DNA from: a virus
Length of the DNA stretch: 64,000 bases
Virus record (IMG/VR): IMGVR_UViG_3300040801_003999
Span: 64,001-128,000 of that record
Direction: 5' to 3' (one strand)
Made by a program: the position numbers and the translations under genes
Notes under the pieces: model-generated
Seen by the model: the letters and a program-made list of their open reading frames with translations, nothing else
Database searches by the model: none
What the model was told of the DNA's origin: nothing
In this document: piece by piece, positions 33,561 to 41,740 of the stretch
Numbering within the stretch: position 1 is the stretch's first letter
How the letters are laid out: the number at the start of each line of letters is the position of its first letter

Positions 33561-34016
33561 CTATTGTTGTTCAATAATTTTATCATCAAGACTGTCAACT
33601 GTTATAAACACGAGAACCGTCACAAGAACGCCAGACAAAAAACCAATTTCTACTTTATTTCTTTCGAAGAAAGACGTGTTTGATTCATCAGTATAGAGGC
33701 TCTTCCAATACTGAACATCTATATTATTTTGCGTTTTCTCAATTTGACGAAGCTCTCTTTCATGCTGAAGATCACTTTTCAACAATTCTATCTCCATATT
33801 GAGTTCTGTAGTTCGCAACTCCAGCTTAGTTTCTACCTCCAAGCTAATTCTTTCTTCAGACATCTCGGCTTTTGTTTGCAATTCTGCAAAAGCTCTAGCG
33901 TCTAACAAGATCCCAGAAAAAGGAGCCTCGTCTCCTTCGGTAATGCTTGTGATAGTTTGAGCAGTTGCCGAGAGCGGTGCGAAAATCAAGACGAGAATTA
34001 ATAAAAAATGCTTCAT
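33561..34016 (-). CDS. Secreted coiled-coil protein with C-terminal membrane helix (spanin-like?)
   Basis: This is a 151-residue protein. A signal peptide (MKHFLLILVLIFAPLSATAQ, cleavage after ATA) is followed by GDEAPFSGILLDARAFAEL, a segment I have seen in many phage envelope proteins. A long periplasmic coiled coil (about 45-105) and a C-terminal membrane helix (GFLSGVLVTVLVFITV) follow. A periplasmic coiled coil anchored in the membrane suits a spanin- or lysis-related role. It overlaps its upstream neighbour by four bases. Confidence 0.55.
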   Translation of the reverse strand: MKHFLLILVLIFAPLSATAQTITSITEGDEAPFSGILLDARAFAELQTKAEMSEERISLEVETKLELRTTELNMEIELLKSDLQHERELRQIEKTQNNIDVQYWKSLYTDESNTSFFERNKVEIGFLSGVLVTVLVFITVDSLDDKIIEQQ

Positions 34017-34447
34017 AGATTATCCTTGTGAATGATGTGATAAAGAGGTACATTAAACGAATATACGTTCGCCATGTTGATACGGCCTCGACCGTCGCCG
34101 ATTTGGTCGATTTCTCGAACCGTTATAGCAACAACGGGCGGGATACCTGTTTCGATCCACTTGCTGGCCTTTACGAGCCACTGATAGCCTCTAAACGCTG
34201 TTATGTCTTCGAATGATGAGTCGGAATTTAGCACCAACCATTTATCAATACCGTCATCATAATTTGATAATTCGCTTACAGGGAGCGGGCCTTTGTAAGT
34301 AACCGCGAAATCATCTAAATATAAATCTGTATGGTATGCTTCTACCGAGCGTATTGCGCACAACATATCATGTAAAAGCGATATCTCGTAATCTAAAAAA
34401 TCTTCAGGAACTCTCACAAGTTCCGTCCATAACACATCATTCGACAT
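34013..34447 (-). CDS. ParB/Srx-like protein
   Basis: This protein of 144 residues starts at the ATG at 34447; the longer frame needs a TTG at 34483. The C-terminal part reads WIETGIPPVVAITVREIDQI then GDGRGRINMANVYSFNVPLY. The 'I-x-DGRGR-x-x-x-A' element with flanking beta strands resembles the ParB/sulfiredoxin fold (DGRHR motif). Activity cannot be judged. Phages carry such domains in DNA-modifying and regulatory proteins. Its place among membrane genes is not explained. Confidence 0.5.
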   Translation of the reverse strand: MSNDVLWTELVRVPEDFLDYEISLLHDMLCAIRSVEAYHTDLYLDDFAVTYKGPLPVSELSNYDDGIDKWLVLNSDSSFEDITAFRGYQWLVKASKWIETGIPPVVAITVREIDQIGDGRGRINMANVYSFNVPLYHIIHKDNL

Positions 34448-34820
34448 ATTCCCATCCGTATTTTCTAGCCATTCTTTGAGCAACTATCGAAGGCGATTTT
34501 TGCGTCTTTTTAACCAAAAACTCCAGTTCACGACGCTCTTTTTCGTCGAGATTGTCTCGTTTCTTTTTATAATCTTGGTCAATTTTTAAGAAAATATCTG
34601 AATATCGATCAACAATCTCGCGATCTCTTTTTGTCTTAGTATTTCCCAATTCATTTATCGCATCAATTGTTTTTTTCTTCCTGTCCACATATTTTTTAGT
34701 CTTTTTTACAAGATCTTGATCTGTTACTCCAGTGCCTAAAACAAAAAATAAAACAACGACCAGAACTATCAAAAGAACCCAACCAGAATACATTTTCAGA
34801 TACTCTACGACTTTACTCAT
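34437..34820 (-). CDS. Membrane-anchored charged helical protein
   Basis: This protein of 127 residues starts at the ATG at 34820, which has a GGGAG site eight bases upstream. One N-terminal membrane helix (YSGWVLLIVLVVVLFFVLG) is followed by a long basic helical region (about 40-115: KKTKKYVDRKKKTIDAINEL; YKKKRDNLDEKERRELEF). This topology is that of an inner-membrane spanin (Rz-like) or other lysis accessory. It overlaps both neighbours by a few bases. Role is inferred from layout only. Confidence 0.5.
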   Translation of the reverse strand: MSKVVEYLKMYSGWVLLIVLVVVLFFVLGTGVTDQDLVKKTKKYVDRKKKTIDAINELGNTKTKRDREIVDRYSDIFLKIDQDYKKKRDNLDEKERRELEFLVKKTQKSPSIVAQRMARKYGWEYVE

Positions 34821-35025
34821 CTTTATGACTCCCGCCATTTCTAGTCAACATCCAATTATCTGCCCCTTTTTTGCCTAAAAGAAGGCCGTACAAAGCACCC
34901 ATTGAACTAAAATAGGTCACATCATTCGTATACTCAGTAAACAGGGCCGTTGTACCCACGATAAACAACAGAAAAAAGATTACTTCTTCTCGTTCATCGA
35001 CAAATTGCTTCAGCGTAATCATCAC
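34813..35025 (-). CDS. Small membrane protein, holin-like
   Basis: This is a 70-residue protein. It has two hydrophobic stretches, EVIFFLLFIVGTTALFTEY and TYFSSMGALYGLLLG, with charged ends (N-terminal DERE, C-terminal SHKDE). Size and topology fit a class II-type holin, but sequence alone cannot prove it. A strong GGAGG site precedes the start. It is first in a run of envelope-type genes ending with the patatin. No endolysin was recognised in the window. Confidence 0.45.
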   Translation of the reverse strand: MMITLKQFVDEREEVIFFLLFIVGTTALFTEYTNDVTYFSSMGALYGLLLGKKGADNWMLTRNGGSHKDE

Positions 35026-35080
35026 ATACTTCCTCCTTTTGTTAGTTTATATAACTACAGGACTGTGATGATTTCATCCA

Positions 35081-38000
35081 CTAAACTTCAACATGAGCAT
35101 ATCCATGTCGATGTTCAATAATCACCTGTTGGTCCACAACATCTTTCAGAGCGTCAATGTGCGAAATCAAAATTACATTTTTAAAGTAGTCTTTGACAGA
35201 ATCTAGAATTCTAGTAAAACCTTCCATACTATCTTCGTCTAGCTCTGTTGCGGGTTCATCCAAAACAAAAATATCTCCCTTTGGAAGCGAAGAGATGCTC
35301 AAGAGAGCTAGTCTGATAGCCATAGCAGAAATCATCTTCTCCGCGCCGCTGCCCATCTCAATCTCTCTCGGCTCATATTTAGGATATTTTATATTAATGT
35401 CGAGTTTATCATCATTGTTTTCGAACATGACATCAAATTTCACGATATTCGTCAAAATTTTAGACATTTCTTCGTTGAGAACGGGGAGCCGCATCTTGAT
35501 AATCTCAAAAGGAATTCCGCTATTATGTACGCAACTTTTGTAAAAATCATATGCTTGATATTCTTTTCTTAAATTCTGCAAACGAAGAATGTTCGAATCA
35601 ATATTCTCTATCTTCTGCTCCAAATAGCCAATTTTCCGAATCAACTCTTCTGTATCAGATTCGCAATTACTCAATGAAGATTCGAGCTTGCTTATCTTCG
35701 ACTTAATTTCTTTTAGTTTAGATTCATACTCCTTCTTGTTCTTAATCGTATCAACATTACCATAATAGTAATCACTCAAGTCCTTCAGTTCTTTCTGCTG
35801 AGCTTTTTTTTCTGAAATCTTAGTTTCGATTTTAGAAACTTCCAGCTCACTTTTGGTCAAGGCCCGCTCTAAATTCAAAATTTTCGAAATTTCTTGTTTT
35901 CTCTGTTGAGACTGAGTTAGTTCTAATTCCCATTTTTCTTTAGATTGAAGGTTTTCGAAAAAAGATCTAGCATCTCTGACAAGCGTACAGTCAGTATATT
36001 CCGAGTTGCAGGGAGCGTTCTCGATAAACTCCTTGTGTCTGTTAAATTCCTCGATATTTTTCGACCTTGTCTTGATAAGACTGGAGAGGTGTTCATTTTC
36101 TTGTGCCAGAGTCTTAACCGCATCCTCGACTTTGTCGACAGAACAGCTCAAATAATTGAGCAGAGTGGAGCGGACGTCTTCGATATTTTCCTTTTTCCTT
36201 TCTATCATTGGAACATTGTCGTTCAAATACTCAGAGACATCGCTAAGTTCTCTTTCTACAGAATCAATATCAACAGTGTCCGCTTTTAGACTAGACAAGG
36301 ATTCCGAAATAGAATCCCTTTCAATCTTTGCTAATTCAATATCCTTTTTTATCTTTTGACACAATTTTTTATTATTTGAATGTTGTTCACGGGCTAATTT
36401 TAGCTCATCCTCGGCATCTTTCCGAGATTGTGCATGGTCTTCTTTCTCAAGAAGTCGGATAGCCCCTCGAATATCTTTCAATTCTTCGTTCGCTATCTGA
36501 TGCTTCTCCTCGAAGATTTCCAGATCTAGGAATTTAGCAAGAATCTTGCGGCGTTCGGTCGATTTCTGCTCAATAAACATCAGCGAGCCAAACTGAGAGG
36601 TCATTGATGTCATCAAAAAATCTTCGACAGCGCCAAAATGTTGACGTATATTCGCATCGGTAGCCCATCGCGTATTGCCGTTCAGCGATTTCCACCCTTC
36701 GTCAGTTTTTACGGAAAAATCAGCATCTGTTGACGCATGAAACTCTCCATTTTTGCGCTGCTTTTTGGTCAAAGTTCTTTTGATTTTGTATAAATTATTA
36801 CTCATTTCAATCAATACTTCAGAAAAAGCTTCTTCTTTATTCTGATTGATGAAATTGACGCTTCGACGAACAGGCTTGGAGGTCGTATTGAACAGTGCAA
36901 ACAAAATGGCATCAATAATGCTGGATTTTCCAGATCGATTTGGCCCGAAAATTCCGACGATTCCTCCCATTTTGTCAAACTCAATGCTGTTGCCCTCTGA
37001 GTAATTGAATAAATTGTCGAATTTAACACTCTTAATAGACCAATTTATATTTCTATAAACATCATCATTTTCTATTTTACTATCGACCACCCTATTGATG
37101 TCTAGAACTCTCGAAACCGTCTCTTCATCAAGCGAAAAGTCTTTAAGATAATCTCTGATTAATTCTGCCTGTACGCCAAGGTCGCGCAAATTTTTATTAG
37201 AGAGTTCATCGTTAATTGTTTCGACTGAATTCTTTGCAAAATTGTTATTTCTATAACTTACAGACTCGACATCATAATTGATCTTAATGAAATCAACTAT
37301 TTTCTTCACCTTGTCGAGTGGCACGCGACCATCAGCAGAGACTCGCACGCGAGAGCCGGAAGGGATTTCCAAATTAGATGGAATACTATCAGACGAAAGT
37401 TCGATAGTTATAAACGGCTTGGGGTTCTTTAATTTGATATGCTCGCATGTGAACTCTTCGGGGCCGGAAATATCCCAAAGCAAATAGCCTTTATCATTCG
37501 TCTCGCCGAAATTCTGCTGGATCAAGGAGCCGGGATATCTTACTTTCCCCTCATCATCGAGCAATTGATTTGTTCGGTGCACATCTCCCAACATGACAAA
37601 ATCAAAACCGGCGAAAGCGGTAATGTCGACATCGCCGTGCGTTACAACATAACCAGTATCGGTTTTGACGCCTCGAATCAGGCCATGGTAAAGAGCGATG
37701 TTTACATCAGCTTTCGGACCTTCTTCTAACGAAGGCCATTCTTCTTCGGGCGAAAACACAGAAAGGTGGTAAAATGCCGGGACGATATCAGCATCGCCTT
37801 TAAACTCGAAAACGCCTGCTTCTTTCATGTAATAGAGATTCGGACATGCCTCTTTGATGTTTTCATAGACCGGCGTAATGGCATCTAGTCTTTTCACATT
37901 CTTCAAATTACCATCATGATTGCCCGGTATAACAAGAGTCGGCGAGATTTCAGACAAGCGGCGAAAGAAATCCGAAGCCATTCGAACATATTCAGGCGAA

Positions 38001-38155
38001 ATTTGTGTCTTCGTGTGAGCAATATCTCCACACACAACAATCGCGTCTGGCTTTTGTTCAAGCAAAGATGCATACAAATCCTCAAACACTTGAGTATATA
38101 CATCATGATATTTTAAGTTTCGGATATGTACATCAGCTATGTGGGCGATTTTCAT
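35081..38155 (-). CDS. Mre11-Rad50 (SbcD-SbcC; gp47-gp46) fusion protein
   Basis: A 1024-residue single-chain recombination nuclease. Residues 1-240 form a metallophosphoesterase like T4 gp47/SbcD: ADVH (7-10), GDIAH (43-47), GNHD (78-81), H157 in YHGLI, and GDVHR (190-194). Residues 370-1024 are a gp46/Rad50-like ATPase: Walker A GPNRSGKSS (404-412), coiled coils about 550-710 and 730-870, a hook with C716 and C723, ABC signature MGSGAEK (934-940) and Walker B IFVLDEP (962-968). It would resect DNA ends for recombination-dependent replication and help degrade host DNA. T4 encodes the halves as separate genes; here no stop separates them. Confidence 0.95.
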   Translation of the reverse strand: MKIAHIADVHIRNLKYHDVYTQVFEDLYASLLEQKPDAIVVCGDIAHTKTQISPEYVRMASDFFRRLSEISPTLVIPGNHDGNLKNVKRLDAITPVYENIKEACPNLYYMKEAGVFEFKGDADIVPAFYHLSVFSPEEEWPSLEEGPKADVNIALYHGLIRGVKTDTGYVVTHGDVDITAFAGFDFVMLGDVHRTNQLLDDEGKVRYPGSLIQQNFGETNDKGYLLWDISGPEEFTCEHIKLKNPKPFITIELSSDSIPSNLEIPSGSRVRVSADGRVPLDKVKKIVDFIKINYDVESVSYRNNNFAKNSVETINDELSNKNLRDLGVQAELIRDYLKDFSLDEETVSRVLDINRVVDSKIENDDVYRNINWSIKSVKFDNLFNYSEGNSIEFDKMGGIVGIFGPNRSGKSSIIDAILFALFNTTSKPVRRSVNFINQNKEEAFSEVLIEMSNNLYKIKRTLTKKQRKNGEFHASTDADFSVKTDEGWKSLNGNTRWATDANIRQHFGAVEDFLMTSMTSQFGSLMFIEQKSTERRKILAKFLDLEIFEEKHQIANEELKDIRGAIRLLEKEDHAQSRKDAEDELKLAREQHSNNKKLCQKIKKDIELAKIERDSISESLSSLKADTVDIDSVERELSDVSEYLNDNVPMIERKKENIEDVRSTLLNYLSCSVDKVEDAVKTLAQENEHLSSLIKTRSKNIEEFNRHKEFIENAPCNSEYTDCTLVRDARSFFENLQSKEKWELELTQSQQRKQEISKILNLERALTKSELEVSKIETKISEKKAQQKELKDLSDYYYGNVDTIKNKKEYESKLKEIKSKISKLESSLSNCESDTEELIRKIGYLEQKIENIDSNILRLQNLRKEYQAYDFYKSCVHNSGIPFEIIKMRLPVLNEEMSKILTNIVKFDVMFENNDDKLDINIKYPKYEPREIEMGSGAEKMISAMAIRLALLSISSLPKGDIFVLDEPATELDEDSMEGFTRILDSVKDYFKNVILISHIDALKDVVDQQVIIEHRHGYAHVEV

Positions 38156-38410
38156 TTATTCTCCGATTTCAATCATTTTTTCTACAGATTCCAAAATACC
38201 CAACAACATCATCAAGTTGAGCTTGTTCATATTAATATCTTCGCTTGTAAGCGGGATTAAGGCCTGTTGATCACAACAGGGGCAGTCGACACTATCATCA
38301 CCGTATTCTTCAGTCCTGACCATGCCCTCTGTTGACATAATCTCGCCGCAATAATAGCAGCCGGCGAGATTGTACTTTTTTAAAATTTTGTAGTTGTAAA
38401 TTATTTTCAT
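38156..38410 (-). CDS. Small zinc-finger-like protein
   Basis: This 84-residue protein has CYYC (18-21) and CPCC (43-46), which could form one zinc site, and a helical C-terminus (KLNLMMLLGILESVEKMIEI). It sits between primase and the Mre11-Rad50 fusion and ends exactly one base before the fusion's start, so it is expressed with them. A role with replication or recombination proteins is likely from context, but no family is recognised. Confidence 0.5.
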   Translation of the reverse strand: MKIIYNYKILKKYNLAGCYYCGEIMSTEGMVRTEEYGDDSVDCPCCDQQALIPLTSEDINMNKLNLMMLLGILESVEKMIEIGE

Positions 38411-38422
38411 GCATTATTTTCC

Positions 38423-39373
38423 TCAAGCCAGATAACCAGTTAGTTTCAATTCCAAGAAATTATTTACGTCTATTTTTTTGGCAGAAGTTTTTCTCCTGCC
38501 GAACACATCTTTACTCATACTGCCAACGTCGTCATATCCAGACGTGTCTATCTTAAATAGTTCTATATCATAAGACAACATGGTCTGTATCATCTTACTT
38601 GCTTTTTTTTCAGCGTCATAATCAAGTGCTATATACACAGGAGAATCGTGCTCTACGATCGTCCTGAAAAGCTTAGAGTCCGACTCTAGCGAAGAGCCCA
38701 AAAGAGGTACAGCGTTGCCGGCGACAATAGCATCAAAAACACCTTCAACCAATATGACATCAGAGGTCCAATCTATAAACAAGTGATTGAAGACAATATC
38801 TTTGCTGATTTTTGGATTTTTATATGCTTGCCATGAGTTTTTATCGTAACTTCGCCCCACAAAATAATTGACATCCCCGTTAACATTAAACGAAGGGAAA
38901 ATTACCCTGTTTTCATAATCTCCTGAACTACAGTAGCCAATCTTCCATTTAAGTATGTCGCTCTTAGTTAATCCTCTAGATTTAAGATAGTTTCGAGCAG
39001 GCAAACTGTCAATTGTCACATTATTTGTAGCCAAGGTTTTAAATTCATCTGGGAGATTTATTTTAGGTGATGGGTCGTCGGGCTTGCTAAGCAAATCTGC
39101 GAAAGAAACTTCGAAAGAAGAAACATCCAAAAGCTCATCTGCCTCAGCCCACCGCTCACGGTGCTGTTGATTACCATATCTCCTCACCAGCCTATATAGT
39201 TTAAATCCGCTGTAATTACAAACCCAGCACTTCCAGCAATTTTTGTCGATATTGACTGAAAATTTTGGTTTGTGATGGTTGCACTTGGGGCAATTAAAAA
39301 GATATTCCGAACCTGACTTTTTGCAGTCGCCCAGAATTGATTCCAAGACCTTGATTTTTTCTGTGTTCTGCAT
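38423..39373 (-). CDS. DNA primase (DnaG-like, zinc ribbon plus TOPRIM)
   Basis: This is a 316-residue protein. The zinc ribbon uses C28/C31 and C49/C52 (NCPKC; CWVC). The catalytic TOPRIM part shows E210 in VILVEGVFDAI and D251/D253 in IALDYDAEKKA, with NRVIFPSFNVNGDVNYFVGR before it. It makes RNA primers for lagging-strand synthesis. It lacks a C-terminal helicase, so a separate helicase must lie outside the window. A hairpin sits over its ribosome binding site. Length is close to T4 gp61 (342) and its partner genes are recombination proteins. Confidence 0.9.
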   Translation of the reverse strand: MQNTEKIKVLESILGDCKKSGSEYLFNCPKCNHHKPKFSVNIDKNCWKCWVCNYSGFKLYRLVRRYGNQQHRERWAEADELLDVSSFEVSFADLLSKPDDPSPKINLPDEFKTLATNNVTIDSLPARNYLKSRGLTKSDILKWKIGYCSSGDYENRVIFPSFNVNGDVNYFVGRSYDKNSWQAYKNPKISKDIVFNHLFIDWTSDVILVEGVFDAIVAGNAVPLLGSSLESDSKLFRTIVEHDSPVYIALDYDAEKKASKMIQTMLSYDIELFKIDTSGYDDVGSMSKDVFGRRKTSAKKIDVNNFLELKLTGYLA

Positions 39374-39378
39374 AAACC

Positions 39379-39413
39379 CTCGTCAGATGGTAGATATACT
39401 CTACCACAACGAG
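39379..39413 (-). promoter_or_regulatory. Hairpin covering primase ribosome binding site
   Basis: On the minus strand TGGTAGA and TCTACCA form a seven-base-pair stem with a five-base loop, extended by CTCGT/ACGAG across a small internal loop. The 3' arm ends in ACGAG, which overlaps the GAGGG ribosome binding site five bases before the primase ATG. No T-tract follows, so translational control or RNA processing is more likely than termination. Confidence 0.55.
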
Positions 39414-39415
39414 AA

Positions 39416-39940
39416 TCATTTTGCAAGCAGCTTTTCACCAGCACGGGCGATGACTATCGCATCCGAACGATCGTAAGATTCCGGCTTCGGATTACCAGCA
39501 TAGGTCTTCTCCCAAATGAATTTGGGTTCGCGAGCGCTAATAATTTCGTGAGTCTGTTCCTTGTTGGATTTGCTAGAACTTCTATCTAGTTCAATTTCCG
39601 CTAATTTCCTAGCAGTGTTGGGCTTAATCGGCTCAGGTAGCTGTCCAAAGACTTCCTTTACTTTGTAACACATTAAAGCGTTCATTTTTGCAAGTTTGAC
39701 AATCGTCTTTGCATTGGAAAACCCGGTGCCATAAGCCAACAGGTTGTCTTCAATAAAGACATTCTTAATATTATACTTGTTCTTTATATCTATTAAAACT
39801 TTTTCATTTTTATCTAATACATCAAATACAGTCGGATGATTTCTCCTAGTGTCGCAAGAAACCGAACATAACAATTCGCCGTTATCATCGATAACGGCGT
39901 AACCAGTAATTGAAGTACTAACATCTATTCCTAATATCAT
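39416..39940 (-). CDS. RuvC-like Holliday junction resolvase
   Basis: A 174-residue RNase H-fold protein: D6 in ILGIDVSTSITGYAV, E64 in VFIEDNLLAYGTG, and the acidic pair D157/D160 in SYDRSDAIVIA, as in RuvC and poxvirus/phage relatives. It would resolve branched recombination intermediates, perhaps before packaging, where T4 uses the unrelated gp49. It overlaps the GNAT-like gene by four bases and is followed by primase. Confidence 0.88.
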   Translation of the reverse strand: MILGIDVSTSITGYAVIDDNGELLCSVSCDTRRNHPTVFDVLDKNEKVLIDIKNKYNIKNVFIEDNLLAYGTGFSNAKTIVKLAKMNALMCYKVKEVFGQLPEPIKPNTARKLAEIELDRSSSKSNKEQTHEIISAREPKFIWEKTYAGNPKPESYDRSDAIVIARAGEKLLAK

Positions 39941-40650
39941 ATCATACCTGCAAAAGTTTCATCAAATTTATTTGCTCCAAGGCGGAAAATCTCCGTGTTA
40001 ATCATGTCCGCGATGCCTTCATCAAATTTATCTTCTAAAAGTTTCAAAAACTTCAAGTGATTTTTCTTATATTTGTTTAAGTCCCCGATGTAGGCATCAG
40101 ACCTATAAGCTCGCATTAGAACAGGGTTCTGTTGTTGTTTATACACAGTATCACAATCATCATCGGTAGGAGGTGTTTTCATAACATAGGGGTCGTCAAA
40201 AATCCCCATGTATGGGTCTTCTTTTGACGGCAATTTTTCGACATTCTTGTCTCTTGCTAACGATGCCCAGACTCTCTGCGCGGCTGGGCTTGTTGAAGTC
40301 CTGTCTGACATGATTGGGTCTGGATAGGTGTCTGCCATCGTCATTCTATAAAGAAGACTGCCGAAACCTCTGCCTTGATAAGCCTTAGCGACGGCTGCGT
40401 TGAAAATTTCCCATGCGCCCATACAATCACCAATCAATCCGTCTTGCGTTCGTTTTGTCACACCAATAACGCAGTCGGACAACTCCTCTCCAGATGGCAA
40501 AACGTTGTTCGAAAACAACTTAGAGGCTCTGTCTAAATCATAAATGACCAAAACATGAGCATTTGCAAATTCCTCAGAGGCGATAGCAATAGTGCTGTTA
40601 TCTGTAGGCCCTTCGTTTAAAAAATTTCTCCAGATATCCACTTCATTCAT
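39937..40650 (-). CDS. GNAT-like acyltransferase-fold protein
   Basis: This is a 237-residue protein. The core has AVAKAYQGRGFGSLLYRMTM, the Q/R-x-x-G-x-G/A acetyl-CoA loop of GNAT folds, followed by MSDRTSTSPAAQRVWASLAR. The same second half (DR-x-x-(V/T)S-x-x-A-x-x-(V/I)W) occurs in the gene at the right end of this window. The C-terminal 70 residues are helical. Substrate is unknown; phage members may act on host proteins or be structural. It starts a run leading into the recombination genes. Confidence 0.6.
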   Translation of the reverse strand: MNEVDIWRNFLNEGPTDNSTIAIASEEFANAHVLVIYDLDRASKLFSNNVLPSGEELSDCVIGVTKRTQDGLIGDCMGAWEIFNAAVAKAYQGRGFGSLLYRMTMADTYPDPIMSDRTSTSPAAQRVWASLARDKNVEKLPSKEDPYMGIFDDPYVMKTPPTDDDCDTVYKQQQNPVLMRAYRSDAYIGDLNKYKKNHLKFLKLLEDKFDEGIADMINTEIFRLGANKFDETFAGMI

Positions 40651-41733
40651 TTATAAGTCCACCTTTAATTTAACCGTAAATTCGCGATCTTCCGTTTTGC
40701 GAATTGGCTTGGCAAGTTTAGCGATGCCCAGCAAGTTGCCATCTTCGTCATAAACAAAAACTTCGCTTATGTAGGTTGTTTTAGCAAAACTGCCCGTAGA
40801 TTCATTATACATAGAATCTGAGACATTTTTAAATTTTGATTTTCTTGTTTCTATGTACGAAGCTGAATTATAGGAAGCTGTGAAATTATATTCTCTCAAC
40901 ACAGTGGGATTGTTTGAGTGATTAACCTCCCCCTTTGGAGCAGTGCAGAACATTGTAAGGTTTGGTATTCTCTGAGTTCCTTCAAACTCTAAATTAAAGC
41001 TGGATCCTGTTAAAACATTGGAAGAGAAGCCATTTGTCGCAGGCGAAGCATATTCCAGCCAAGAGCCAAACCTAGTAATTGAATCATCTCTAAAATCAAA
41101 CTCTTCATCTGTTAGATTCCATGAGCCCGTTAGCACAACAATTCCCTCTTTGTACATACAGACACCGGCGACTGACCCAGACTCCGAACTGCCGACTGGC
41201 TTCGTTTGCACTAATGTACCATCCTCTCTAACGTCTTGAAGGCGACCGACTAGAGTTCCTGTCACGTAAAAATCTAAAACAACAGAACCTTTCTTAATTG
41301 AAGATCCGTAAAAAATGGAGGGGATAGAAAGGAAATTAAGGGCTTGATTAGATTTGTCTCCAAGAGAAGAAGAATACGCGAAATGGGGCGACAAAATTTT
41401 GTAATAATCAAAACTATTCCTCAAAGCAGTTATGTGTGGACGTGATGCTCCAACATCATAAAAAGAGCGGCTCAAGCTGGATGATAAGAGCATTGGAGCA
41501 GAGGACGTAATTGTATCACCATACTGAAAATCTGTATTAAATTCTGACGTGGTGATGGTTGAAAAAGATGATAGCGAACCATCTTTAGTTACAAATGCAT
41601 ACATCGGCAGCGAGCTTGAACCAAATTGCATGGAACTGCTGACTGCCGAATCGTAAATAAGAAATCTTTGTTTCGGGTGTGCTTTTATTACGTTTCTTAT
41701 TTTATCATTTTTTCCAAATTTATATAGACTCAT
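40651..41733 (-). CDS. Virion structural protein, paralogue of its upstream neighbour
   Basis: A 360-residue Ser-rich beta protein. The C-terminal half, with GSSIKKGSVVLDFYVTGTLV, GEVNHSNNPTVLREYNFTAS and EVFVYDEDGNLLGIAKLAKP, aligns by eye with the C-terminal half of the adjacent gene (41741-42793). I recall such proteins from large environmental myoviruses as virion components of unknown place. It ends directly where the GNAT-like gene begins. Confidence 0.6.
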   Translation of the reverse strand: MSLYKFGKNDKIRNVIKAHPKQRFLIYDSAVSSSMQFGSSSLPMYAFVTKDGSLSSFSTITTSEFNTDFQYGDTITSSAPMLLSSSLSRSFYDVGASRPHITALRNSFDYYKILSPHFAYSSSLGDKSNQALNFLSIPSIFYGSSIKKGSVVLDFYVTGTLVGRLQDVREDGTLVQTKPVGSSESGSVAGVCMYKEGIVVLTGSWNLTDEEFDFRDDSITRFGSWLEYASPATNGFSSNVLTGSSFNLEFEGTQRIPNLTMFCTAPKGEVNHSNNPTVLREYNFTASYNSASYIETRKSKFKNVSDSMYNESTGSFAKTTYISEVFVYDEDGNLLGIAKLAKPIRKTEDREFTVKLKVDL

Positions 41734-41740
41734 TTGGCTT

